Of a stretch of DNA of 64,000 bases, positions 28,161 through 36,852 are shown one piece after another (positions within the stretch are counted from its first letter, which is position 1; each line of letters starts with the position of its first letter). Under the pieces are notes generated by a model. The model was not told the DNA's origin. It worked only from the letters and a program-made list of their open reading frames with translations, and did not search any database. Made by a program: the position numbers and the translations under genes. This stretch comes from Porticoccus hydrocarbonoclasticus MCTG13d (lineage in GTDB: Bacteria > Pseudomonadota > Gammaproteobacteria > Pseudomonadales > Porticoccaceae): positions 620,001 to 684,000 of the forward strand of contig NZ_JQMM01000001.1 of the NCBI RefSeq assembly GCF_000744735.1, in the 5' to 3' direction.

Positions 28161-30812
28161 CTACAGGTCGATCCACTCAGCCTCTCGGTCAATCTTGTCG
28201 AGCAGTGCTGAAACGGATGTCAACGATCCGGCCTTGATCTGTTCGTGAAGGTGCCTCACCAGTTGTTCCAATGTCGTCAGTTTGAAAACACCGGCGATAC
28301 CCAACAATTGGTGAACCTGTTCGCGCAGTTCGGCAAGGTCGTCATCGGCCACGGCCTGACGTGCTTTTTTCAACAGATCTCTGACTTCCTGACGGAATAG
28401 ATTTACGGAAACGTCCCCTTCTTGCGAGGATGGGACTGGTACCTCTGTGGGAGGTCTGATGCTGAGTAGTTTGCAGATGTTGGCAAGTAATTCATTTTCG
28501 TTGAGTGGTTTGAGTTGTAAACCGTTTGCCCCGGCATCAAACAACGCTCTTTCCTCCTGCTGAAGTATATCCGCTGTCAGGGCCAGGGCCGGAATCCGTG
28601 CATTGGGATTATTGCTGCGTCGCAGAGCTATCAGGGTGTCAATGCCATTTTTCTGGGGCATGTGTATGTCCACCAGCAACAGGTCAAAGGTGTCATGTTG
28701 GCAAGCCGCGAGGGCTTCGTTGCCGTTGTTTGTCAGTGTGCAGTAGGCCCCCATCTTGCTTAGCAAAGTATCCAGTAGCAGACTGGTGAACTGGTTATCT
28801 TCGGCAATCAGGATATTCACGCCATCAAGGAGTTGGCTATTTACCGGCGTAATGGCGATCAGGTCCTGTGACGGGCCATTTTCATTCAATGAGCGGTGGA
28901 GCTCTGACAGCGGTGGTGGCATTGATAGAAATGCCACCGGATTGAGTCCTGCCCGTTCCTTGGCGTTGAATTGCTGATAAAAATTCAGCTGTGATGCTGT
29001 CAGAATCAGCTTGGCCCTGGTTGCGTTGCGCAACTGCACCATGAGTTTCGGGAGATCATCTCTGGCACCCTGAGGGGCAGGTATGCAGACAATAACCCGG
29101 TCGCTGGCTTCAAGCTGTAATGCGGTATTCAGCAAATGGTCGTAATCGGTGACGAGAATATCGTTTACCCCGAATCGTTCCAGAGCGTGTCTGAGTGCCA
29201 GTGTTGTAAATTCGTTACAGCTGGCAATTACCACCTTGCAGGGCCTGATTTTCCAGTTAGGCTGGGTCTCACTGAGTGGTAGTGGTAGCGTTATACGGAA
29301 GGTGGAGCCCCTGCCCTCCCGGCTCTCCAGGTCTATGTCTCCCTCCATCAAATCAACCAGACTTTTGACAATCGAAAGTCCCAGTCCGGTCCCGCCATAG
29401 TGGCGGGATATGGAGGTGTCTGCCTGGGTAAAGGCATTAAAGAGCAGGCCTTGGGCGTCGGCGGAAATACCGATACCGGTATCCAGCACTTCGATAATAA
29501 CGGCTTGTGCCGAATTGGTTTTCAGGGAGATGAAAACCCCGCCCTGTTCGGAGAATTTGATAGCATTGGCAATCAGATTGCTCAAAATCTGCTGTAGCCG
29601 GATCATATCTCCCACCCGGTGCAACAACACATCGGGAGCATAATCCACTGCGATACAAAGGCCCTTGTGTTGTGCCTGGGGAGAAAATAGGGCGCTGACC
29701 TGCTCTATGCATTCCGCCAGATCTATTGGCTGCTGTTCGAGCTCAACGGTATTGGACTGGAGTTTTGAACAAGCCAGAATATCGTCAATCAGAGTCAGTA
29801 GCTGGAGTGCGGATTGATCAATAATCTGGCAGTAGTGACGGTCTGTTTCAGACATGACACTGACATCCAGTAAGTGTACAAATCCCTGGATGGAGGTTAT
29901 GGGAGTACGCAGTTCATGGCTCATCCGTGCCAGAAAATCACTCTTTGACTGATTTGCTGTTTCCGCTTCCTGTCGTGACAATTCCAGTTCACGGTTTTTT
30001 GTTTGCAGGCTCTCGAGGGTATCCTGTAACTGGCTGGTAGCGAGATTAATCCGATATTCAAGATTTTGTCTGCCCTCGGTAATTGATTCTGCCAGTTGGT
30101 TGATGCCACTCGCGAGAATGGCAAGTTCGTCGCGGGTTCCGGTTTTGGCCCTGATGCTGAGGTTGCCGCGGGCCATTTTTTTTATGACGGCGGTGAGGTG
30201 CTGAATCGGAGCAATCAACCCCAGGCTCAGATAGTAGGTCAGTACAAAGGCAATAATAAGCCCCAGAAGGGATAGCCAGAGAGAGGTAAAAATAATCTGA
30301 CGCTGCTTCTGGTGCAAACGGGCCTGATCAATCGCGACGATAACCCAGCCGATCAGTTCATTATCGACCACCTGCGCGGCTTCTTCCTCGTAATCACTGA
30401 ACTCAACGCCCACCAGATAAACGGGTTTCTTGAAGTAGACGTGATTGTCCAGCTGCAAGGGTTGTTTGTCCGGTGAGGACCCCAGTGCTGCCGGAGGTAT
30501 ATCCCCGGAATTCAGGACTAGCTTCTCTGTGCGGTCTATAAAAGCGACGCCGGATACGTCGGGCAGGCGAATGGCCGCCGCCGATGTGTTTGCGAGTAAC
30601 TTGATGTTTCGCGAGTAGAGTGACAGATCCGAAATTGTCGCCAGATAATCCGATGTCATTTCTCCGGATTGATAAAGGTTTTCTGACAGGTCACCCCGCC
30701 GGGCATCAATCGTGTAGAGCGTCAGCAACGTGATGGTTAACAACAACGGGAAAAGAGCCACCACAAGAAACCGCTGATGAATCGACTTGCTGAGCAATGG
30801 GCCTTCAGTCAT
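28161..30812 (-). CDS. Hybrid histidine kinase, BarA-like tripartite
   Basis: Inner-membrane sensor of 883 aa. Order: TM1 (about 16-35), periplasmic sensor of about 140 residues, TM2 (177-197), HAMP, coiled coil, HisKA with His299 (MSHELRTP), HATPase (ANAIKFS, DTGIGI, GGTGLGLSI), a degenerate receiver lacking the phospho-Asp, a functional-looking receiver (LLLVDIHMPQKNG) and a C-terminal HPt with His834 (VHQLLG). The ATG at 30812 overlaps the preceding stop by 4 nt (ATGA), so translation is coupled to the binding-protein gene. Phosphorelay to an unlinked response regulator is inferred; none is encoded nearby. Confidence 0.92.
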   Translation of the reverse strand: MTEGPLLSKSIHQRFLVVALFPLLLTITLLTLYTIDARRGDLSENLYQSGEMTSDYLATISDLSLYSRNIKLLANTSAAAIRLPDVSGVAFIDRTEKLVLNSGDIPPAALGSSPDKQPLQLDNHVYFKKPVYLVGVEFSDYEEEAAQVVDNELIGWVIVAIDQARLHQKQRQIIFTSLWLSLLGLIIAFVLTYYLSLGLIAPIQHLTAVIKKMARGNLSIRAKTGTRDELAILASGINQLAESITEGRQNLEYRINLATSQLQDTLESLQTKNRELELSRQEAETANQSKSDFLARMSHELRTPITSIQGFVHLLDVSVMSETDRHYCQIIDQSALQLLTLIDDILACSKLQSNTVELEQQPIDLAECIEQVSALFSPQAQHKGLCIAVDYAPDVLLHRVGDMIRLQQILSNLIANAIKFSEQGGVFISLKTNSAQAVIIEVLDTGIGISADAQGLLFNAFTQADTSISRHYGGTGLGLSIVKSLVDLMEGDIDLESREGRGSTFRITLPLPLSETQPNWKIRPCKVVIASCNEFTTLALRHALERFGVNDILVTDYDHLLNTALQLEASDRVIVCIPAPQGARDDLPKLMVQLRNATRAKLILTASQLNFYQQFNAKERAGLNPVAFLSMPPPLSELHRSLNENGPSQDLIAITPVNSQLLDGVNILIAEDNQFTSLLLDTLLSKMGAYCTLTNNGNEALAACQHDTFDLLLVDIHMPQKNGIDTLIALRRSNNPNARIPALALTADILQQEERALFDAGANGLQLKPLNENELLANICKLLSIRPPTEVPVPSSQEGDVSVNLFRQEVRDLLKKARQAVADDDLAELREQVHQLLGIAGVFKLTTLEQLVRHLHEQIKAGSLTSVSALLDKIDREAEWIDL

Positions 30813-31780
30813 TTTACTGCCTGCTCCTGCTTTTGGATGCTTGTATAAAGCGTACTGTCTGACGGCAGGGATATACCGAGCGATCGCGCTATGGCCGGGT
30901 TGGTGGATATACTGAAATAGCGGGGATATTGGGGCTCGCCGAGGGTGCTTTCCGGATTGCGCAACCATTGACTGATGTGTTCACCTGCCTGCCTGCCAAT
31001 GTCATCAGGCGAAGAAAAAATAGAGGCCAATGCCCCTGCGACGGTATAGGCCTTTGAGAAGCCGATAACCGGGACCTTTTGTTGAAAGCTGAGGTGGAGA
31101 ATCCACTTGGCGATTGCCCGGTTAAGGACAGCCTGATCCGGCAGGGCAATAAAGAGGTCGGTACCACTGACCACGGGACGCAGAACCGACACAGGGTTGT
31201 CCTCCCGGTCGAGGTAGCCGTGTTTGAGAACCAGGCCACGTTCAGCGGTAAGTGTCTCCAGCTCTGCCTCCAACCCCCTCGAGACGGGACCAAATATGGT
31301 GCTGAACCGAGTAGCTTCGGGTTTTAGCAATGATGCAAGTGTGATTACCCGGCTGAGGGGTTGATCCAGAAAAATTGCAGAAGCCTGGCGCGCTGGGGCT
31401 TTATCGTGGGTTGACCAGGCAGATTCATAGGCATTTTTTGGGGTGAAAATACTGAGCACAGGTATGTCCCCTCCCCAGTTAACCACCTCGCGAGTTGCAT
31501 AGCTTCCGATGGCAACAATGAGTTGGTAGTGGGGATCCTGATGCTCTGGCAGCTTGGTTTTATGGAGGTTAATGATACTGAAACCGGGGTTTCCGGGCAG
31601 TGTTTTGTTGACCGTGTCCTGGAGTGAGTCGGCGGTTTCAAGGTAATAAGAGGCGTCGCTGGATAACAGTAATAAGATGTCTGCCTGTGTTACCGGGCAC
31701 ATCAAAAGGGAAAGGACAAGGAGTCCAGTAGTGGAGAGGGTTGCAAAGATACCTTGTTTCCTTACCGGTCGCTTCAACAT
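30809..31780 (-). CDS. Periplasmic ABC-type substrate-binding protein without transporter partners
   Basis: A 323-aa exported protein of the ABC_sub_bind type (PF04392-like), with an N-terminal signal (about 1-33, cleavage near TQA-DIL). Family landmarks are the IVAIGSYATREVV strand, DQPLSRVITLASLLKP, the FGPVSRGLEAELETLTAERG segment and FSKAYTVAGALASIFSSPDDIGRQAG. No ABC permease or ATPase is next to it; instead it is sandwiched between a TonB-type receptor gene and the hybrid kinase it overlaps by 4 nt. It may present a ligand to the kinase rather than to a transporter. Confidence 0.85.
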   Translation of the reverse strand: MLKRPVRKQGIFATLSTTGLLVLSLLMCPVTQADILLLLSSDASYYLETADSLQDTVNKTLPGNPGFSIINLHKTKLPEHQDPHYQLIVAIGSYATREVVNWGGDIPVLSIFTPKNAYESAWSTHDKAPARQASAIFLDQPLSRVITLASLLKPEATRFSTIFGPVSRGLEAELETLTAERGLVLKHGYLDREDNPVSVLRPVVSGTDLFIALPDQAVLNRAIAKWILHLSFQQKVPVIGFSKAYTVAGALASIFSSPDDIGRQAGEHISQWLRNPESTLGEPQYPRYFSISTNPAIARSLGISLPSDSTLYTSIQKQEQAVK

Positions 31781-31868
31781 GTCTTCCCTAAGTAACGCTG
31801 CTATTGAGCGTAAGACCTTTCATCCCCCAGCCGCTATGATTTTGTCTGGAGCAATAAGGTCAAACACA

Positions 31869-33965
31869 TCAAAAATTCAGCACGAGACGTAAAAAAAGTC
31901 TGGTTTCAAAAACATTGTTTTGAGCATGCTCCATATAGTCACCCCCCAGGTTTTGGCCGATAAGTGACAGGTTTCCGGTGCTTGAACCCACAGCAAAATC
32001 ATAACCCAGATGGGCGTCTACCCGGACAAACTGTTCTACAGGGTTGCCATCACGCCAGTCCGCTGCGGTCATATGGTAGATATTGATGCCTGAGGACCAG
32101 CCTGCAGCAAATCGCTGAAACAGCAGCATGCCTGCCGTATGTCGCGGTGCGCGTTCGTCATGATCCTTGATCTGAAAGTAGGGTTCATAACGGGAAATAT
32201 AAAAGCTGTCCACATCCCGGTAGCTGTAGTGGGCATTGATCAGAGTGTGTTCTGTGGGCTGATAGCGGAGTTGTAGTTCCGCTCCCCGTGTTACCCAGCG
32301 ACTGTTATTGTCGCGAACTGATATGGTTTCATCCAGACCGAGCGACGGAATACCCAGATCAGCAGGTGCCTGGTAGGTATCGATGCCATCTTTAACGGAT
32401 TCTCGAAACAGTCTGACATCAAAGGTCAGTCCCTGTGTGGGCAACTGGGCCAGATAGCCCAGTTCAAGGCTTTTCAGTCGCTCTTCCTCGACACTTTCAG
32501 CAGATTTACGAATCGCCTGGACCAGTATCTGGTCGGCGAGAACATCCACATTCAGCTCCCGGGCCTCACCCAGAGAGGGGGAGCGCCGACCAATGGCATA
32601 ACCTATGCGAAGGGTGTGGAGAGGATTGAAGTGGTAATTGGCGGCGATTCTGCCGGATGCAATCGTGTCCACCAGGACGTTGTTTTCGATCATCAGACCG
32701 GTATTCATGGTCCAGCGGGAACTGGCCTCCCACTCCATGTGCCCGAAAAGCCGCCGACTGGTCAGCGATTCATCGCCACCATGGCCAAATACTGTCTTGC
32801 CACTGATATTGTCGTAGCGCAGGCCTGCCCCCCAGGTGGCTCGCAAATTGGGGGTCAGATGCAGGCGATGTTCCAGTTCCACGTCGTAGCGCTCTGAATC
32901 AATGCCCTGAAAGCCGACGATATAGTGTTGATCTTCAATATCCAGGGTCGGGTCAATCATCTGAAAAAAGCCCGGCACCTGTTCCGGGGTAATGGTGAAT
33001 CCGAGTTCCTCCGACAACAGGTTGGAAACCAGCCCCTGGTTGATATAGTTCTCACCCTCAATTCGGTTGTGGTACAAATGGATTTGCAGCCCGTCTCCGT
33101 TGATCAGATCCCGGTTCCACTTCAGGGACTGGTATTGGTTTTTGAACTGGACATCAGCGTACTCCGCCGGACTGTCCGCATCACCCCAACCAGAATTGTT
33201 GTGTGTGTACCCGGCTTGCAGGTCGAATGTATCTGTAATATTCGGGGTGTACATAGCACGCAGGTTCAGGGCCAGCATTTCCCTGCCGTCCTTCATTGGC
33301 CCTCGGTTGTCGCCGGAACTTACGGGTGGGAAGCCGTCGTTGTGCTGGTAATTGAAACTGACACGGTAATCCAGCTTGTCGGCATTGCCGCTGTAACGAA
33401 CAGTGGTTTCCCGGGTTTGCTGGTCTCCCGCTGTCACGCCGACCTGCCAGCCACGCTCCTGCACAGGTTTGCGGGTGATGATGTTTACCGCGCCGAGAAA
33501 TGCATTGGAGCCGAAGGCCGGGGCATTTGACCCTCGAACAATCTCAATATGGTCAATATCTTCCAGACTGATACCCAGAGAGCCCCATTCAGTATTGGCA
33601 AACACCGGGTCATAGATGGGCCGGCCATCGACCATGATTTCCAGATGGTTCGGAAACTCGCGGCCAAAGCCGTGATAACCGATACCGTAGCGATTGCCAT
33701 TGATATAGTAGGATTCGAAGCCGGGCACCAGGCGAAAGACATCGACCCAGGTCATGGCGCCTGAAGCCTTGATCAATTGTTGATCGATAATGGTGACACT
33801 TGCAGGAACCTGGTTCAGGGGTTGAACCATCCGTGCCACGGAGGAAACCGAGGGTAGCTCACCGAGCATATCCTCTTCAGTAATGAACGCGGATTTGGGT
33901 TGACTGAGAACCAGCTGACTGAAGAGTAAACCCGTTACTGTCAGGCTCAGTGTGGCGCGAGACAT
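31869..33965 (-). CDS. TonB-dependent outer-membrane receptor
   Basis: Outer-membrane beta-barrel of 698 aa: signal peptide (about 1-21), plug domain (about 45-160, with PASVTIIDQQLI, VPGFESYYI, EIMVDGRPIYDP and IEIVRGSNAPAFGSNAFLGAVNIITR), then a barrel ending in the terminal Phe typical of BAM substrates. The ligand cannot be told. GGAG 6 nt before the ATG lies in the perfect palindrome CTCCCGGGAG. It is the first gene of a three-gene cluster with the binding protein and hybrid kinase; the gap to the next gene is 88 bp. Confidence 0.93.
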   Translation of the reverse strand: MSRATLSLTVTGLLFSQLVLSQPKSAFITEEDMLGELPSVSSVARMVQPLNQVPASVTIIDQQLIKASGAMTWVDVFRLVPGFESYYINGNRYGIGYHGFGREFPNHLEIMVDGRPIYDPVFANTEWGSLGISLEDIDHIEIVRGSNAPAFGSNAFLGAVNIITRKPVQERGWQVGVTAGDQQTRETTVRYSGNADKLDYRVSFNYQHNDGFPPVSSGDNRGPMKDGREMLALNLRAMYTPNITDTFDLQAGYTHNNSGWGDADSPAEYADVQFKNQYQSLKWNRDLINGDGLQIHLYHNRIEGENYINQGLVSNLLSEELGFTITPEQVPGFFQMIDPTLDIEDQHYIVGFQGIDSERYDVELEHRLHLTPNLRATWGAGLRYDNISGKTVFGHGGDESLTSRRLFGHMEWEASSRWTMNTGLMIENNVLVDTIASGRIAANYHFNPLHTLRIGYAIGRRSPSLGEARELNVDVLADQILVQAIRKSAESVEEERLKSLELGYLAQLPTQGLTFDVRLFRESVKDGIDTYQAPADLGIPSLGLDETISVRDNNSRWVTRGAELQLRYQPTEHTLINAHYSYRDVDSFYISRYEPYFQIKDHDERAPRHTAGMLLFQRFAAGWSSGINIYHMTAADWRDGNPVEQFVRVDAHLGYDFAVGSSTGNLSLIGQNLGGDYMEHAQNNVFETRLFLRLVLNF

Positions 33966-34179
33966 AACGTGCTCCCGGGAGAATTGGCATAATCTTTTTG
34001 CAAGGGTTTATTCTAAGTCCCCGATGCGGGAATATCAGCTGTTTATTGCTTCCGGGATAAAGAAAACTCCTGTAAACCTTATTATCGGGTTGAGTGGCAG
34101 GGTCGCAGTATCAATCCAATAGCAGCAGTAGGTCCTGATCCGGGCTAGAATGCCGGCTTATGGTTGAGGAGAGTAATTG

Positions 34180-34815
34180 ATGTCGCTGGAAGATAGTCGT
34201 CGTGAATACCAGTATGGACGCTTGCGCAGGGAGTCACTTAAGGAGTCTCCCTTCGAACAATTCAACCTTTGGATGGAGCAGGCCATTCACTCGGATTTAT
34301 CCGATCCTACGGCGATGTGTCTTGCGACGGTCAACGCTGAAGGTAAACCCTGGCAACGCACCGTATTGTTAAAGGGTATGGATGAGAGAGGATTGATGTT
34401 CTATACCAACCTGGGTAGTCGCAAAGCCAGAGAGATGTCAGGCAACCCGAATGTCAGCCTCATTTTCCCCTGGATGCGGATGGATCGGCAGGTGATTGTC
34501 GGCGGGCAGGTGGAAAGACTCACGAAAACCGAAGTTCTAAGCTATTTTCTCAAGCGTCCACGGGGGAGTCAGCTGGCAGCCTGGGCCTCGCAGCAGAGCA
34601 GCCGGCTCAGCTCCCGGCAGGCACTGGAAGCCCAATTCATACAAATGAAAGAGAAGTTTGCTGCTGGCGAGATACCGGTGCCGGATTTTTGGGGCGGGTA
34701 CCGGGTGGTGCCTGGCGAATTTGAATTCTGGCAGGGCGGAGAAAACCGTCTGCATGACCGTTTTCAATACCTCAGAGCCGAGAATGGTTGGGCAATTTTG
34801 AGGTTGGCACCATGA
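34180..34815 (+). CDS. pdxH: Pyridoxamine 5'-phosphate oxidase PdxH
   Basis: FMN enzyme that forms pyridoxal phosphate from PNP or PMP; 211 aa. It opens with REYQYGRLRRESL, and has PTAMCLATVNAEGKPWQRTVLLKG, FYTNLGSRKAREM, RQVIVGGQVERL and the C-terminal WGGYRVVPGEFEFWQGG with RLHDR. ATG 34180 follows GAGGAG; a TTG one codon upstream was not used. PLP made here serves SerC and PLP-binding YggS among others. Followed by a strong terminator. Confidence 0.96.
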   Translation: MSLEDSRREYQYGRLRRESLKESPFEQFNLWMEQAIHSDLSDPTAMCLATVNAEGKPWQRTVLLKGMDERGLMFYTNLGSRKAREMSGNPNVSLIFPWMRMDRQVIVGGQVERLTKTEVLSYFLKRPRGSQLAAWASQQSSRLSSRQALEAQFIQMKEKFAAGEIPVPDFWGGYRVVPGEFEFWQGGENRLHDRFQYLRAENGWAILRLAP

Positions 34816-34835
34816 CTGCCTCAATGTCGAGGCAG
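34816..34835. other. Hairpin just after pdxH
   Basis: CTGCCTC and GAGGCAG form a 7-bp stem with a 6-nt loop directly behind the pdxH stop and ahead of the main terminator; no T-run of its own. Confidence 0.45.
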
Positions 34836-34844
34836 CTCTCACAG

Positions 34845-34872
34845 AAAAAACCTGGCATTAGCCAGGTTTTTT
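34845..34872. terminator. Bidirectional intrinsic terminator between pdxH and rho
   Basis: AAAAAACCTGGC and GCCAGGTTTTTT form a 12-bp stem with the loop ATTA, an A-run on one side and a T-run on the other. It lies between convergent pdxH and rho. Confidence 0.9.
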
Positions 34873-34886
34873 GATGCCGCTTGAGA

Positions 34887-36146
34887 CTATTTGCGTTTCA
34901 TCGACAGGAAAAACTCATCATTGGTTTTGGAGTCTTTCAGTTTATCGATGAGAAATTCAGTGGCATCAGAGTCTTCCATGCTGTGGAGGAGTTTGCGCAA
35001 AATCCACACCCGTTGCAGTTCTTCTTCACCCATTAACAGATCTTCGCGACGGGTGCCGGAGCGGCGGATATTGATAGCGGGATATATACGCTTCTCTGCC
35101 ATTTTTCGATCCAGGTGCAGCTCCATGTTGCCGGTGCCCTTGAATTCCTCATAAATGACTTCGTCCATTTTGGAGCCGGTTTCTACCAGTGCTGTGGCGA
35201 TAATGGTAAGACTGCCACCCTGCTCGATATTTCTGGCAGCACCAAAAAAGCGCTTGGGTCGTTCCAGGGCGTGGGCATCCACACCCCCGGTCAGCACTTT
35301 GCCCGATGAGGGTTGGACGGTGTTATAGGCCCGAGCCAATCGTGTCACCGAGTCGAGTAGAATGACCACATCTTTTTTGTGTTCCACCAGTCGCTTCGCT
35401 TTTTCGATAACCATCTCAGCAACCTGAACGTGGCGTGAGGGCGGTTCGTCAAAGGTGGAGGCAATTACCTCACCGCGCACAGAGCGCTGCATTTCAGTCA
35501 CTTCTTCCGGACGCTCATCGATCAGCAACACCATGATGTAACACTCTGGGTTGTTGCGGATGATCGATTGGGCGGTGTGCTGCATAAGAATGGTTTTCCC
35601 GGCTTTGGGCGGAGCCACGATGAGACCGCGCTGGCCTTTGCCAATGGGTGAAACCAGATCGATAATTCGGGGAGTCAGGTCCTCGGTAGAGCCATTGCCG
35701 GCTTCCAGTACCAGCCGCTCATCGGGAAACAGCGGTGTGAGGTTTTCAAACAGAATTTTGTTACGGGCGTTTTCCGGCTTGTCAAAATTGATTTCGTCGA
35801 GCTTGAGCATGGCAAAGTAGCGCTCACCCTCTTTGGGTGGTCGGATTTTGCCGGAAATGCTGTCCCCGGTTCTCAGGTTGAACCGGCGGATCTGACTTGG
35901 GGATACATAGATATCATCCGGGCCCGCCAGGTAGGAACTGTCGGCGGATCTTAAAAAACCAAAGCCGTCTGGGAGTATTTCAAGAACGCCATCTCCGTAG
36001 ATGTCCTCGCCACTTTTTGCATGCCGTTTGAGAATGCTGAAGATGACATCCTGCTTGCGTGAGCGGGCCAGATTATCCAGGCCGATTTCCTCGGCAAGTT
36101 TCAGTAGTTCATCGATAGGTTTAGTCTTGAGCTCGGTCAGATTCAT
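34887..36146 (-). CDS. rho: Transcription termination factor Rho
   Basis: Hexameric RNA helicase for factor-dependent termination. From ATG 36146 it is 419 aa, the E. coli length, beginning [15 protein letters not shown]; an ATG four codons earlier (36158) is the alternative. The N-terminal Rho helix bundle is followed by the cold-shock RNA-binding fold (DGFGFLRS), Walker A APPKAGKT, Walker [17 protein letters not shown] and the secondary-site [24 protein letters not shown]. The 222-bp leader to trxA is long enough for autoregulation. Ribosome site weak. Confidence 0.98.
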   Translation of the reverse strand: MNLTELKTKPIDELLKLAEEIGLDNLARSRKQDVIFSILKRHAKSGEDIYGDGVLEILPDGFGFLRSADSSYLAGPDDIYVSPSQIRRFNLRTGDSISGKIRPPKEGERYFAMLKLDEINFDKPENARNKILFENLTPLFPDERLVLEAGNGSTEDLTPRIIDLVSPIGKGQRGLIVAPPKAGKTILMQHTAQSIIRNNPECYIMVLLIDERPEEVTEMQRSVRGEVIASTFDEPPSRHVQVAEMVIEKAKRLVEHKKDVVILLDSVTRLARAYNTVQPSSGKVLTGGVDAHALERPKRFFGAARNIEQGGSLTIIATALVETGSKMDEVIYEEFKGTGNMELHLDRKMAEKRIYPAINIRRSGTRREDLLMGEEELQRVWILRKLLHSMEDSDATEFLIDKLKDSKTNDEFFLSMKRK

Positions 36147-36319
36147 AAATACAGACATAGTAATAATTGTTGTTAGGATTTGAGGCAGGCTGACAACCGG
36201 CCGAAAATTATCTTTGGTGTCCTGGAAGGGCTAAATGGGGTTTTTTGGTAAGGCCTCTCGCCTGGGAGTTCGGCGGGGACAGTCGCAGTATAGGGGGGCC
36301 TACTCTAAAGCGCAACAAT

Positions 36320-36351
36320 CTGAGTGGCCGGGCCAAAGGCACGCCACTCAG
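36320..36351 (-). other. Hairpin downstream of trxA, in the rho leader region
   Basis: CTGAGTGGC and GCCACTCAG form a 9-bp stem around a loop that can fold a further GCC/GGC pair. On the minus strand it follows the trxA stop by 17 nt; the sequence after it is not T-rich, so it is at best a weak terminator. It could instead be part of the rho mRNA leader if trxA and rho are co-transcribed. Confidence 0.4.
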
Positions 36352-36368
36352 TATGATGAGACGATTGA

Positions 36369-36695
36369 TCAGAGACCGGCTTCAATGAATTCAACCAGTT
36401 GGGTTTTGGACAGAGCCCCGACCTTGGTGGCTTCAATATTGCTATCCTTGAACAGGATCAATGTCGGGATACCGCGAACATTGAATTTTGCCGGTGTCTC
36501 GGGGTTTGAGTCCACATCCACCTTGCAAATCTTGACCTTGCCAGCATATTCGTTTGCCAATTCATCCAGAATAGGTGCAATCATCTTGCAGGGGCCGCAC
36601 CATGCAGCCCAGAAATCAACGAGTACCGGCAAGTCTGATCCAAGCACTTCGCTTGCGAAACTGGCATCGGTTACGTGAACGATGTTGTCGCTCAT
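36369..36695 (-). CDS. trxA: Thioredoxin 1
   Basis: Cytoplasmic disulfide reductase, 108 aa, with the classical WCGPCK active site (about 33-38), the buried Asp in LVDFWA and the cis-Pro in [14 protein letters not shown]-like ribosome site precedes the ATG. Upstream of rho on the same strand, as in Pseudomonas and E. coli; divergent from ppx. Confidence 0.97.
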   Translation of the reverse strand: MSDNIVHVTDASFASEVLGSDLPVLVDFWAAWCGPCKMIAPILDELANEYAGKVKICKVDVDSNPETPAKFNVRGIPTLILFKDSNIEATKVGALSKTQLVEFIEAGL

Positions 36696-36852
36696 TGGGG
36701 ATCTCCAGAATAATGTGAATTAAATCGTAAGGGGGTAGAATTGTTACAAATCATAACACCCGTCCCGGGCAGGTAACAAATCTTCCGGAAGGCGATCTGA
36801 TGGTGCCGACTATAGTGCCGGTAGCCTTACTAAACCACAAGGAAAACCCGCA

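Noticed and set aside
32925-33530. Open frame of 201 codons opposite the TonB receptor gene
   Set aside because: Antisense shadow of a well-supported receptor gene; no family features.
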